Positions 44,213 to 52,839 of a DNA stretch of 64,000 nucleotides are shown here, in pieces. Both the position numbers and the translations under genes were made by a program. The DNA lies in NCBI GenBank assembly GCA_022072175.1, contig JAJVIE010000001.1, forward strand, positions 122,718-186,717. The letters run 5' to 3'. The first letter of the stretch is position 1. Each line of letters starts with the position of its first letter. The DNA comes from Candidatus Omnitrophota bacterium (GTDB taxonomy: Bacteria > Omnitrophota > Gorgyraeia > 2-02-FULL-51-18). The notes under the pieces are model-generated. The model saw nothing but the letters and a program-made list of their open reading frames with translations. It searched no databases and was not told the DNA's origin.

Positions 44213-44916
44213 ACCCACAGACCCCCGGTTTTGATGAGGAAATACTGCGCCGCCAAGATCAGAGACCAGCCGAAGACCTTTTTGACCCGCTCGAGCCAGG
44301 CGCCCGAGCGCGGGAGCGAGGCGAGCAGTCCGGAAAACGTCCCCACGAGGATGAGCAGGGCCCCCACGCCGTAGCCGAAGACGAAGAGCAGTGAAAATCC
44401 GTACACCGGGTTCTGCTTGCTGCCCACGTACACGAGGATGGCCGCCAGCACCGGAGCGGTGCACGGACCGACGATGAGCCCGGCGAAGATCCCGACGACG
44501 AAGGCCCCCAGGTAACCCCGACGGGCCCCCGGCGCCGTCGCGGCGCCCGGTAAGCGCAGTTGAGGCAGTTCGAAGAGCCCCAGCATGGACAGGCCCAGGA
44601 CCAGGCAGACATTGGCGATCAACAGGTACGTGAGCGGATGCGAGCCGACCTTGCCGAACAGCTGTCCGGTGAGCGCCGCGACGGCGCCGAGAAGTGCGTA
44701 CGTGACGGCCATGCCGAGCACGTACACCAAGGACAGCGACAGACCTCTCCAGCGACTGCCCGACCCTCGGGCTCCGATGTATCCGAGCGTCAGCGGGATC
44801 ACCGGGTACACGCAGGGCGTGAAGCTCACGAGCACCCCCGCGACGAACACGGCCGGAAAGGCCAACAGAGGGTTGGTCGCGATGAGCGTGTCGACGTTGG
44901 TCAGCCAGTCGGGCAT
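44209..44916 (-). CDS. ccdA: CcdA/DsbD-type membrane electron carrier
   Basis: The 235-residue protein has six membrane helices with the two redox Cys in SFTPCVYPVIPLT and VGPCTAPVLA. Length matches CcdA, the membrane-only form of DsbD. It is coupled to the TlpA-like gene, which is its natural partner. Confidence 0.9.
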   Translation of the reverse strand: MPDWLTNVDTLIATNPLLAFPAVFVAGVLVSFTPCVYPVIPLTLGYIGARGSGSRWRGLSLSLVYVLGMAVTYALLGAVAALTGQLFGKVGSHPLTYLLIANVCLVLGLSMLGLFELPQLRLPGAATAPGARRGYLGAFVVGIFAGLIVGPCTAPVLAAILVYVGSKQNPVYGFSLLFVFGYGVGALLILVGTFSGLLASLPRSGAWLERVKKVFGWSLILAAQYFLIKTGGLWV

Positions 44917-44991
44917 GAGGGTCTCCGCAGGGGGTCCGCCGGGACCCGGGTGGTGCCGTCTATTCTACCGGATGCGGGCACCGGGCACAAA

Positions 44992-46269
44992 TCACGCGGC
45001 GCCGGGAGCGCCTTTCTTGATGACCGCTCCGGTGGTGGCCTTGGTGAGGTTCTTGAGGATGCGCCACTCGGCCTTGATGCGTCCGCGCGCGGCGGTCCAG
45101 AGGTTGTCGTCCTTGCGGCTGAACGCGTGCTCCTCGATCAGCCGCTCGTATACGCCCAGCGCGCGAGCGGCGCACTGCGGCATCGAGTAGCGCTCGGCGT
45201 CCTGGACGGCGATCTGCCGCATCTCCGAGCGTCTTTCGGCGGACAGCCGGCGGTGACGCAGGATCGCATCCGCGATGAGCGCTTCGTCCTGGCGACCGAC
45301 CAGATAGCCGTTGTGGCCGTCACGCACCGCATCTCGCACACCGCAGGCGTCCACCGCGATGAGCGGCACACCGCAGGCGAGGGCCTCCGCCAGCACCAGT
45401 CCCTGCGTCTCGCTCTGGGAGACGAAGAGGAACGCGTCCATCGCCGAGTAAGCGTCCACCAGCTCCTGACCGCGCTGGAGCCCGGTGAAGAACACCCGCT
45501 CCCGCACGCCCCGCTCGGTGAAATACTGCTCGAGCCGGGCACGCGACGGCCCCTCGCCCACCAACAAGAGATAGCTCTCGGGGTCCGCGCTCAGGTGGCG
45601 GGCCGCAGCGGCCGACAGGAGCTCGAGGTTCTTCTCCGGAGCCAGACGTCCGACGTGCCCGATCACATAGCCATCCTTCGGGATGCCCCAGAACCTCCGC
45701 CACCGCTCGCGCTGACCCGAGGCATAGGGCTCAAGATCGATCCCGGTGGGCACCACCTCGATGGGCGTCTCGACGCCGCGCTCAAGGAGCAAGTCGCGAA
45801 CACTGCCGCTGGGCGCGATCACCTGGTGCGCGACGTTGGCGTAGCCCGTGGACAGCTCGACCACGAAGCGCTTGAGCGCGGCCGAGTCCCCGGGCACATA
45901 GTGGGTGTTGTGCTCATAGAGCGAGTGGTGCGTGAACACCAGCGGCACACTGCGCGCGTAGGCCAGGCGCAGGGCGGTGTCGCCGATGAGGAACGGATGG
46001 TGCGCGTGCACGATGTCGGGCGCGAAACCTTTGAGAGCCGCCGAGAGTACTCCCGGCACCGGCAGTTGGACGGAGAAGTCCGATCCGTTGAAATCCTGAA
46101 GGGCCGGCACGCGCACCACACCGGACTCCTCGGGCGCCCCGTCGTACTCGGGAGCGACGATGACGACACGGTGTCCGGCTCTGCGGTACTCGCCGGTGAA
46201 GCTCTCGACGGATTTCTCGAGTCCTCCGATGATCGGCTTGTACGTGTTGGTCATCATGAGGATGTTCAC
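44992..46269 (-). CDS. GT4 family glycosyltransferase
   Basis: The 425-residue GT-B enzyme has MNILMMTNTYKPIIGGLEKSV at the acceptor side and the donor-binding region HVGRLAPEKNLELL, then SETQGLVLAEALACGVP with the retaining E-x7-E motif. It resembles diacylglycerol or mannosyl transferases of the GT4 family. It starts at GTG overlapping the six-hairpin glycosidase stop by four bases, so the two act in one pathway. Confidence 0.85.
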   Translation of the reverse strand: MNILMMTNTYKPIIGGLEKSVESFTGEYRRAGHRVVIVAPEYDGAPEESGVVRVPALQDFNGSDFSVQLPVPGVLSAALKGFAPDIVHAHHPFLIGDTALRLAYARSVPLVFTHHSLYEHNTHYVPGDSAALKRFVVELSTGYANVAHQVIAPSGSVRDLLLERGVETPIEVVPTGIDLEPYASGQRERWRRFWGIPKDGYVIGHVGRLAPEKNLELLSAAAARHLSADPESYLLLVGEGPSRARLEQYFTERGVRERVFFTGLQRGQELVDAYSAMDAFLFVSQSETQGLVLAEALACGVPLIAVDACGVRDAVRDGHNGYLVGRQDEALIADAILRHRRLSAERRSEMRQIAVQDAERYSMPQCAARALGVYERLIEEHAFSRKDDNLWTAARGRIKAEWRILKNLTKATTGAVIKKGAPGAA

Positions 46270-48569
46270 GCCCCGTCCCTCCGGACGCCGGAGCGCGTCA
46301 GTGTCGCCTGCCCCGAGGGCATCTGGACTTCCAGCGGCTCCCGTCCCGGCAGGTCCCAGCGCAGACGCCAGGCGGCCGCATCACGCGGAGCGGCTTTCCA
46401 CTCGACACGCACCGTACCGTCGGGTTGCGGCGTCATCCGCAGACTGACCGGTCCCTGCTCCGTCGGCGCATCGAGGATCTCCACCGGCTCGGTCCCTCCG
46501 CCGTCCAGCCACTCGGCGGGCACTCCCGAGCCGGCCACAAGAGCTCCGTCCTCCTCGCGCACGATCATGTTGCGCAGGGCCAGGATCCACTCGGCCGCGG
46601 CCCAGACGTGCTGGCCGTCGCCCATACAGCCCCCGCGCGTGCGCGGGTGTACGGCCTCGGGCCACTGGCCCGTCGGTGAGGCCAGATCGGCGATCGCGCG
46701 GACGATGTCCGTGAACTCGCGTCTGCGACCCGCGGCCAGATAGATCTGCGCCACGTGCAGGGACAAGTACGCGTTGATGCCCGAATGACTGATCTCCTGG
46801 TAGAACCCCCCTTGGAGGAAATACCGTCCGACCAGATGGTCCGCCGTGGCCAGGAGCCGCGCGTCCTTCGCCTCCCAGAGTCTCAGCGGATAACCTCCGG
46901 CCAGAGAACCGATCGAGCCGGCGTCAGGACGACGGTATGGCGAAGCGGGCAGGACGGACGGATCCGGACGCAGGGCTTGGGCGCGGGACAGACTGCGGTC
47001 CACCGCGGCCGTGAACGCTTCCGCGGCCGAGGCGGCTTCCTCGGCCGACTGCACATCCCCCAGCGCCCGGAGCATCCAGGCGGCCTCGCGCAGGCCTCCG
47101 GCCGCCCACAGGTCGTCCCAGTAGTAGTAATCGTTGGGGCCCAGATGCTCGGCGCTAAAGCCCGCCGGCAGGAGACCCGAGTGCGGCTCCGGCCCGTCGG
47201 GCAGGCGCTTGCGCACGATCCAGCGCACGCCCTTGCGGATCATCGGCAGCCATGCGGGGTCCGGCGGACGCCCGGCCAGACGCGCCGCGCGCCCGAGCGT
47301 CCACAGCGCCTGGCCGTTGGAATCCCACTCCCCCTCCTGTGACAGGAAATACCCGAACGGTGTCTGACGTTCGTGGAAGTGCCCGACCGCTCTCCAGGCC
47401 CGCGCGGTCATGCCCGCGCACAGGAGCGCATGGATGATGAACGCCGCGTCGCGGAACCAGAAACGCTTGTACGTGAACGGTCCCGGATAGACCTCGGAGG
47501 GCGAGTGGACCACTAGCGTCCGAAGCGCCACATCGTACAGGTACTGCCAGCGTTTGTCGGGCAGTCGCAGACGCGTACTGCCGACGAGACTGTCGGCCCA
47601 GCCCGATCGAGCGGAGAAGTGCGCGCAGGCCTTGAGCCGGTCGGGGCGCAAAGGCACCTTGACCGTGACCTCACGCTCCTCTCCGGGCAGGACACGCCAG
47701 GCCATCGCGGCCGTGCACAACCCGACACCGCAGGAGACCTTGGCTCGAGGCACTTCCTCCAGACGCGGCGCCAGGCGGTAGACATCGCCCTCGGCGTACA
47801 TGGACAGACCCGTGCGCTCCGGCTCTGAGGAGAACAGGACCGTATCGAGGCCGTTGACGCGTAATCCCCGGCGGTCCTTGAGGAACTCCAGCGTCTCCAC
47901 GAGACTGACGCCCTCAGGGTTGGACGGCCTCAGCGATACCACCAGCCATCCGCCGTCCGGTGAGACGGCCTTGGCCTTCAGACGCAGTGCCGGGCGTCCG
48001 AGGATGCGCACGACCTCCGACTCCGTGACGAGCTCGGCGTCCTTGCGGGCCAGACGCGTCCGCACGGCCAGGCCCCCCGCGGTCAGGAGCGTCTGCTCGC
48101 ACGAGCTCTCACGCGACGGCAGGATGGGCAGACCGGAGGCCGGGTAGTACCACGCGTCGAGCGACCAGCCGTCGTAGCGCGGTGTCACCAGTCCTCTCGG
48201 GTCCACGATGGGCAGTTCGTCGAAATCCGGTTGGGCCAGCGCGGTCCAGTTGCGGTGCGAGAGATTGATGTGCGTGAGGTTGAAGGACCGGGGGATGAAC
48301 GCCGTATCGCGCGGATCGAACTGCCGCTCCACCCAGTACGGCCACAGCCAGTCGAGGTTGTGCTGGATGGCCTGGCTGTTGAGCAGGCCGCGCGCCTGCA
48401 TCAGAGCGCCCGCTCTCAGGAGCTCCGTGGGCGCCGCCACCTCGGAGGGTTGGGAGAAGCGCTGCAGACGCGCCAGAAGACCCACCGGGTCGAGGAAGCC
48501 CTGGGAGCGCGCCCAGCGCCGGAGCACGAACCTCCAGGGCAGGAGCCTCAGCCAGGGCAGGCGCGCCAA
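46266..48569 (-). CDS. Six-hairpin (alpha/alpha)6 glycosidase-like protein
   Basis: The 767-residue protein has no signal peptide. The N-terminal half is beta-rich; the second half is an (alpha/alpha)6 barrel with FTYKRFWFRDAAFIIHALLC and EWDSNGQALWTLGRAARLAG, as in GH15/GH63-type and debranching-like enzymes. The catalytic acids may be the Asp of FRDAAF and a Glu in ISHSGINAY or QWPEAVHP regions. A short beta domain follows. It is coupled to a GT4 gene, suggesting cytoplasmic turnover of a storage or surface glycan. The GH family cannot be fixed. Confidence 0.7.
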   Translation of the reverse strand: MARLPWLRLLPWRFVLRRWARSQGFLDPVGLLARLQRFSQPSEVAAPTELLRAGALMQARGLLNSQAIQHNLDWLWPYWVERQFDPRDTAFIPRSFNLTHINLSHRNWTALAQPDFDELPIVDPRGLVTPRYDGWSLDAWYYPASGLPILPSRESSCEQTLLTAGGLAVRTRLARKDAELVTESEVVRILGRPALRLKAKAVSPDGGWLVVSLRPSNPEGVSLVETLEFLKDRRGLRVNGLDTVLFSSEPERTGLSMYAEGDVYRLAPRLEEVPRAKVSCGVGLCTAAMAWRVLPGEEREVTVKVPLRPDRLKACAHFSARSGWADSLVGSTRLRLPDKRWQYLYDVALRTLVVHSPSEVYPGPFTYKRFWFRDAAFIIHALLCAGMTARAWRAVGHFHERQTPFGYFLSQEGEWDSNGQALWTLGRAARLAGRPPDPAWLPMIRKGVRWIVRKRLPDGPEPHSGLLPAGFSAEHLGPNDYYYWDDLWAAGGLREAAWMLRALGDVQSAEEAASAAEAFTAAVDRSLSRAQALRPDPSVLPASPYRRPDAGSIGSLAGGYPLRLWEAKDARLLATADHLVGRYFLQGGFYQEISHSGINAYLSLHVAQIYLAAGRRREFTDIVRAIADLASPTGQWPEAVHPRTRGGCMGDGQHVWAAAEWILALRNMIVREEDGALVAGSGVPAEWLDGGGTEPVEILDAPTEQGPVSLRMTPQPDGTVRVEWKAAPRDAAAWRLRWDLPGREPLEVQMPSGQATLTRSGVRRDGA

Positions 48570-48572
48570 GCC

Positions 48573-49652
48573 TCAGGCCTCCGCGCCGCGTTTCTTGAGA
48601 CGGACGGACCGGAGCTGGCCGCAGGCGGCCTGGATGTCCCGGCCCTTGGAGAAACGCACCGTCGTGCGGATGCCCGCCTGCTGGAGCACCTGCTGGAAAA
48701 CGACCACCTCCGGATACGTCGGCGCCTCGTGCGGGAACTCCTCGATGGGATTGTAAGGGATCAGGTTGACCTTGCACAGCAGGCCCGACAGCAGCTTGGC
48801 CAGGTCCCGCGCGTCGCGCTCCGAGGCGTTGACGCCGCGGATCAGGATGTACTCGAAGGTGATCGCGCGCTTGGTCTTCTTGGCATAACGCTTGCAGGCC
48901 TCGATGAGCGGTCGCACCGCGTAAGCGCGGTTGACCGGCATGATGGAGCCGCGCACGCTGTCGTTGGCCCCGTGCAGGGACACCGACAGCTCCACCTGCA
49001 GGCCTTCCTTGGCCAGCTCCTCGATCTTGGGCACCACGCCGCAAGTGGAGATCGTGATCTTGCGCGCGCCGAGCTTCATCGCCGAGGGCGAGTTGAGCGT
49101 GCGCACGGCCTTCAGCACCTGCTCGTAGTTGTCGAACGGCTCCCCGATGCCCATGAAGACGATGTTGGTGAGCTTCTTGGCCGGAGAGGCGTCGCGCGCG
49201 GCCAGCACCTGAGCGAGGATCTCGCCCGAGCGGAGGTTGCGGAAGAACCCGTCCTGCCCGCTGGCGCAGAAGGCGCAGTGGAACTTGCACCCGACCTGCG
49301 AGGACACGCACACCGTCTGCCGGGGCCCGGCGGGCATCTGTACGGTCTCGACGAACTCCTTGTCGCTGAGCTTGAGCAGGAGCTTGGTACTGCCATCGCC
49401 CTCCGAGCCCTGGCGCTCCACCACCTGGGGCGTGCCCAGACGGAAGTACTCCTTGAGCTTGGAGCGCAGGTCCTTGGGCAGGTTGGTCATGCGCTCGAAA
49501 TCGTACACGCCCTTCTCGTACACCCAATCGAGGCATTGGTCGGCGCGGTAGGCGGGCAGGCCCGCGGCCTTGAAGCGCTCGCGCAGTTCGGCGGGCGTCA
49601 GGTCCAGCAGGTCCTCGCGTTTGTCCTTAGCGGCGGTGCCAGCAGTCTTCAT
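48573..49652 (-). CDS. rlmN: 23S rRNA/tRNA adenine-C2 methyltransferase RlmN
   Basis: The 359-residue enzyme has the radical SAM motif CKFHCAFC, the methyl-carrying Cys near the C-terminus in AACGQL and the family stretch FMGIGEPFDNYEQVL. It methylates A2503 of 23S rRNA and A37 of some tRNAs. Its start overlaps the histidine phosphatase end by 26 bases. Confidence 0.95.
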   Translation of the reverse strand: MKTAGTAAKDKREDLLDLTPAELRERFKAAGLPAYRADQCLDWVYEKGVYDFERMTNLPKDLRSKLKEYFRLGTPQVVERQGSEGDGSTKLLLKLSDKEFVETVQMPAGPRQTVCVSSQVGCKFHCAFCASGQDGFFRNLRSGEILAQVLAARDASPAKKLTNIVFMGIGEPFDNYEQVLKAVRTLNSPSAMKLGARKITISTCGVVPKIEELAKEGLQVELSVSLHGANDSVRGSIMPVNRAYAVRPLIEACKRYAKKTKRAITFEYILIRGVNASERDARDLAKLLSGLLCKVNLIPYNPIEEFPHEAPTYPEVVVFQQVLQQAGIRTTVRFSKGRDIQAACGQLRSVRLKKRGAEA

Positions 49653-50277
49653 GATGATCCTTCTTGGATAAGTGAGTGGCGTCGTTGATGCACAGGAGCC
49701 GCACGCGCCGGTCGGTCTCCTCGGCGAGCGTGAGACTGGTGTTGTCGATCTGCAGGTTGAGGATCAGTGTGTCGAAATCCGCTTTGAGCCAGTGCGCCAG
49801 AAGAGCCGTGATCGCCCCGCCGTGCGTGACCACCAGCACCGTGCGTCCGCGGTTGGACCGGGCGATGCTCTCCAGTCGCTCGACGATGCGGCGGCGGAAG
49901 CGGCCGATGGGCTCCGAGCCGGGGATCGGACAGGCGGTGGGCTTCTTGAGCCAGCGCTTGTAGCCGTTGTCGTACAGGCGGTCCACCTCCTCGGCGGTCA
50001 TCCCCTCCCAGGCGCCCAGATGGATCTCGCGCAGCTTGGGGTCGCGGACCACCGGGATGCGCGGGTGGCGGCGCGCGATCTCGGCCGTCGTGGAGTAGGC
50101 ACGGCCCAGGTCGCTCGAGTAGATGCGTTCGACCTTGAAATGCTTGAAGATGCGCGCCGCCAGACGGCGCGCCTGCCTCCGGCCCTTGGGCGTCAGCGCG
50201 GAGTCGAGGTGACCCTGGATGCGGCGCTCGATGTTGTACGCCGACTCGGCGTGGCGGACGATGATGAGACGCGTCAT
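49627..50277 (-). CDS. Histidine phosphatase family protein
   Basis: At 216 residues it opens LIIVRHAESAYNIERRIQG, the RHG motif with the phospho-accepting His, then YSSDLGRAYSTTAEI and VVTHGGAI with the second His. It belongs to the phosphoglycerate mutase-like phosphatases. Substrate is unknown. It follows the carbonic anhydrase-like gene by seven bases. Confidence 0.9.
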   Translation of the reverse strand: MTRLIIVRHAESAYNIERRIQGHLDSALTPKGRRQARRLAARIFKHFKVERIYSSDLGRAYSTTAEIARRHPRIPVVRDPKLREIHLGAWEGMTAEEVDRLYDNGYKRWLKKPTACPIPGSEPIGRFRRRIVERLESIARSNRGRTVLVVTHGGAITALLAHWLKADFDTLILNLQIDNTSLTLAEETDRRVRLLCINDATHLSKKDHHEDCWHRR

Positions 50278-50284
50278 GAGGTCC

Positions 50285-50797
50285 TTATCCCAGCCAGGTC
50301 CGGTACCGCGCGGCCAGACGCACGTAGCGCTCGGCGCCGTCCATGCGGCGGCGGACCTCGACAGCGCTCAGCCGCCGCACCACCCGTCCGGGCATGCCCA
50401 CGACCAGAGAGTACGGCGGCACGACCTGACCCTCCTTGACGAGCGCTCCGGCCGCGATGAGCGAATGGTGTCCGACCCGGGCTCCGGTGAGGACCTTGGC
50501 GCCGATGCCGATCAGACAGCCGTCCTCGATCACGCAGGCGTGCGCGACGGCCTGATGGCCCATCGTCACTCGGCGGCCCAGACGTACGCCCTTGCCGTGA
50601 TCACCGTGCAGGACACAGCCGTCCTGGACGTTGGAGCCCTCACCGATGACGATGCCGCCCATGTCCCCCCGGAGCACCGCGCCGAACCACACGCTCGAGT
50701 CCTTGGCCAGACGCACATCGCCCACCACCGAGGCGCCCGGCGCCACGAACGCGGTGCGGTGCACGCGCGGAGCGAGTTTCCCGAAGGGCAGGATCAT
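50285..50797 (-). CDS. Gamma-carbonic anhydrase-like hexapeptide protein
   Basis: The 170-residue left-handed beta-helix protein has RGDMGGIVIGEGSNVQDGCV followed by LHGDHG and MGHQAVAHACVIEDGCLIG, with the three zinc His of the gamma-CA/YrdA group in place. Activity as carbonic anhydrase is unproven for most of this group. It overlaps the CNNM-like gene by four bases. Confidence 0.88.
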   Translation of the reverse strand: MILPFGKLAPRVHRTAFVAPGASVVGDVRLAKDSSVWFGAVLRGDMGGIVIGEGSNVQDGCVLHGDHGKGVRLGRRVTMGHQAVAHACVIEDGCLIGIGAKVLTGARVGHHSLIAAGALVKEGQVVPPYSLVVGMPGRVVRRLSAVEVRRRMDGAERYVRLAARYRTWLG

Positions 50798-51810
50798 CGG
50801 AGCGCCTCCGGCCGCGGCTCGACCTCTTCGATCTCACCGACGATCTCCTCGATCAGGTCCTCGAGGGTGACCAGGCCCAGGCATTTGCCCGAGGTCATGT
50901 CCTTGACGATGGCGATCTGGATCTTGCGGTGCAGGAACTCCCTGAGGAGGTCCGCTGTTTTCATGCGTGGCGGCGCGAAGTACGGCTGGCTCCAGAGGTC
51001 CTCGAGACGGATGAGCGAGCTGTTCTTGAAAAGGTACAGCAGGTCGCGCACATAGAGGATGCCGATGATATCGTCCTTCTTGGCCCCGTGCACGGGGATG
51101 CGGTTATGCCCTTCCTCGGTGAGCACGCGCTCGAGCTCTTCCTCAGAGACATTCGTCGGCACCGATACGACCTTTTCGATGGGCGTCATGACATCCCGGA
51201 TCTCGGTATCGTCGAAGTGGAAGATCCGCTCGAGCATCTTGCGCTCGTTGTCGCCGTAGTACCCCTCTTCCTTGCCGATGCGGATCATCATCTTGATCTC
51301 TTCCTCGGTCAACAGGGGCGAGCGGGCGTTGGGGTTGCCGCCGAGCAGGCGGATGAACCCGTTGCTGATCAGGGTCAGGAGCTTGGTGAACGGCAGGAGG
51401 ATCGCGATCAACAACTGCATCAGGTGACGCACCGTGAAAGCCACCCTCTCCGGATGGTTGGTGGCGACGATCTTGGGGGTCAGTTCACCGAAGATCACGA
51501 TGATCAGCGTGATGAGCACGGTCGCCGCCAGCACGCCCTGGCCGGGTCCGAGCAGTTGGGTGAACAGATACGTCGCCAGGGTCGCGATGGCGGTGTTGAC
51601 GAGGTTGTTGCCGACCAGGATGGTGGCGATGAGCCGGTCGATCTGCGACACCAGGCCGTAGACCCGGTGGGCGCCGCCCTTCTTCTGCTCCATCATGTGG
51701 CGCAGGCGGATCTTGTTGACGGAGATGAAAGCCGCTTCCGAACCCGAGAAGAACGCCGAGAGCAGGATCAGTCCGATCAGGATGCCAATAAGGACGGGGA
51801 TGGGGGGCAT
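50794..51810 (-). CDS. CNNM/CorC-like membrane protein with CBS pair
   Basis: This 338-residue protein has a DUF21 membrane domain (residues 1-150, with FFSGSEAAFISVNKIR and FGELTPKIVA) and two CBS domains (IRDVMTPIEKVVSV and later IVKDMTSGKCLGLVTLEDLI). It ends without the CorC_HlyC C-domain found in many relatives. CNNM-type proteins move magnesium or other divalent cations. There is no ribosome site; the promoter at 51819-51847 predicts a leaderless start. Confidence 0.88.
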   Translation of the reverse strand: MPPIPVLIGILIGLILLSAFFSGSEAAFISVNKIRLRHMMEQKKGGAHRVYGLVSQIDRLIATILVGNNLVNTAIATLATYLFTQLLGPGQGVLAATVLITLIIVIFGELTPKIVATNHPERVAFTVRHLMQLLIAILLPFTKLLTLISNGFIRLLGGNPNARSPLLTEEEIKMMIRIGKEEGYYGDNERKMLERIFHFDDTEIRDVMTPIEKVVSVPTNVSEEELERVLTEEGHNRIPVHGAKKDDIIGILYVRDLLYLFKNSSLIRLEDLWSQPYFAPPRMKTADLLREFLHRKIQIAIVKDMTSGKCLGLVTLEDLIEEIVGEIEEVEPRPEALR

Positions 51811-51818
51811 GGCGGCTT

Positions 51819-51847
51819 ATCATAGCCCAAAACCAAACCCTTTTCAA
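51819..51847 (-). promoter_or_regulatory. Promoter of the CNNM-gamma-CA-phosphatase-rlmN run
   Basis: TTGAAA (51847-51842) and TATGAT (51824-51819) on the minus strand are 17 bases apart. The predicted transcription start is about two bases before the ATG at 51810, so translation would begin almost at the 5' end. Confidence 0.65.
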
Positions 51848-51850
51848 ATC

Positions 51851-51916
51851 ACCCCGGACTGAGTCCGAAAGCGCCACCCCGGACTGAGTCCGAAAGCATG
51901 CGTTTGGACTCAGTCC
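51851..51916. repeat. Direct repeat pair plus inverted third element
   Basis: ACCCCGGACTGAGTCCGAAA followed by GC occurs at 51851-51872 and 51876-51897. Each copy holds GGACT-G-AGTCC. A third palindrome, GGACT-C-AGTCC, is at 51906-51916 in reversed sense. The set lies between the divergent CNNM and nuo promoters and could be a regulator site or hairpin array. Confidence 0.75.
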
Positions 51917-51989
51917 GCTTTGTTGTTAGTCGTTCGTGTTACTTAGGTGGTCTTCCTTAAATAGAAAGAGGCCCGCGGCGTCTTTCCAA

Positions 51990-52019
51990 TTGACAGCCCT
52001 GGAGCGCTGCGCTTAGAAT
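51990..52019 (+). promoter_or_regulatory. Promoter of nuoJKLMN
   Basis: TTGACA at 51990-51995, an exact -35, and TAGAAT at 52014-52019 are 18 bases apart and face nuoJ. The predicted leader before the ATG at 52043 is about 17 bases and has no clear ribosome site. Confidence 0.7.
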
Positions 52020-52042
52020 ATGCGGATTCCGAAACCCTTTTG

Positions 52043-52540
52043 ATGCTTCATACGTCCCTTTTCTATATCTTTTCGGCCCTGACGGTGGTCTTCGCGCTCG
52101 GAGTGGTCCTCGCGCGCTCCGCCGTCTACAGCACGCTCTGCCTGGTCGGCGCCATGTGCGCTATGGCCGGCCTGTTCGTGCTGCTCAAGGCCTATCTGGT
52201 GGCCACCATCCTGGTCCTTGTCTACGCCGGTGCGATCCTGGTGCTTTTCCTCTTCGTCGTCATGCTCGTGGACTTTCGCGACGCGCCGGCGGAGCGCTTC
52301 GTGCCGGGCCTCTCGCCCGTCAAAGCCGCACTGATCGCAGGACTCCTCATCGCCCAGACCCTCTGGGTGGTCCGGAGCATCGGGCACTCGGGCAAGGTCT
52401 CCATCGAAGGCACCGTACGGGGTCTGGGCGAGGTCCTTTTCCATAAGTACGTCCTGCCGTTCGAGTTGACCGCTTTTCTCATCCTGGCCGCCGTCATCAG
52501 CGTCGTGGTGCTCGCGAAGAAGGAGAAGGCCCGCTCATGA
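52043..52540 (+). CDS. nuoJ: NADH-quinone oxidoreductase subunit J
   Basis: The 165-residue protein has five membrane helices and the NuoJ landmark VLVYAGAILVLFLFVVMLVD. It forms part of the proton-pumping membrane arm of complex I. I start at ATG 52043 and not the adjoining in-frame TTG. It is the first gene after a promoter, with no nuoA-I or nuoH gene before it in this window. Confidence 0.92.
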   Translation: MLHTSLFYIFSALTVVFALGVVLARSAVYSTLCLVGAMCAMAGLFVLLKAYLVATILVLVYAGAILVLFLFVVMLVDFRDAPAERFVPGLSPVKAALIAGLLIAQTLWVVRSIGHSGKVSIEGTVRGLGEVLFHKYVLPFELTAFLILAAVISVVVLAKKEKARS

Positions 52541-52839
52541 TCGGTCTCGAGCACTACCTGACGGTCGCGACAGTCCTTTTCGGTATCGGTCTGTGGGGCA
52601 TGCTCACTCGGCGCAATATCCTGATGGTGCTCCTGTCCATCGAGCTCATCCTCAACGCCGCCAACCTGTCGCTGGTCGCCTTCTCGGCGCACAACGGTGA
52701 TCTGTCGGGCCAGGCCGTGGTGTTCTTCACGATGATCGTGGCCGCCGCGGAAGTGACCGTAGGCCTGTCCATCGTGGTCCTCCTCTACCGCAACAAAGAA
52801 ACGGTCGACATGGACAAGGTCAGGGACCTCAAGTGGTAG
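52537..52839 (+). CDS. nuoK: NADH-quinone oxidoreductase subunit K
   Basis: The 100-residue protein has three membrane helices and the conserved Glu in LLSIELILNAANLSLVAF and a second Glu in AAAEVTVGLSIVV, both on the proton path. It overlaps nuoJ by four bases and nuoL by seven. Confidence 0.94.
   Translation: MIGLEHYLTVATVLFGIGLWGMLTRRNILMVLLSIELILNAANLSLVAFSAHNGDLSGQAVVFFTMIVAAAEVTVGLSIVVLLYRNKETVDMDKVRDLKW

Noticed and set aside
44560..46743. 727-codon plus-strand open frame
   Set aside because: It is the complement of the GT4 and six-hairpin genes; its product is low-complexity and has no domain.
48109..49536. 475-codon open frame antiparallel in register to rlmN
   Set aside because: It is very rich in Arg, Gly and Ala, has no recognisable motif and lies wholly within the well-supported rlmN and glycosidase genes.
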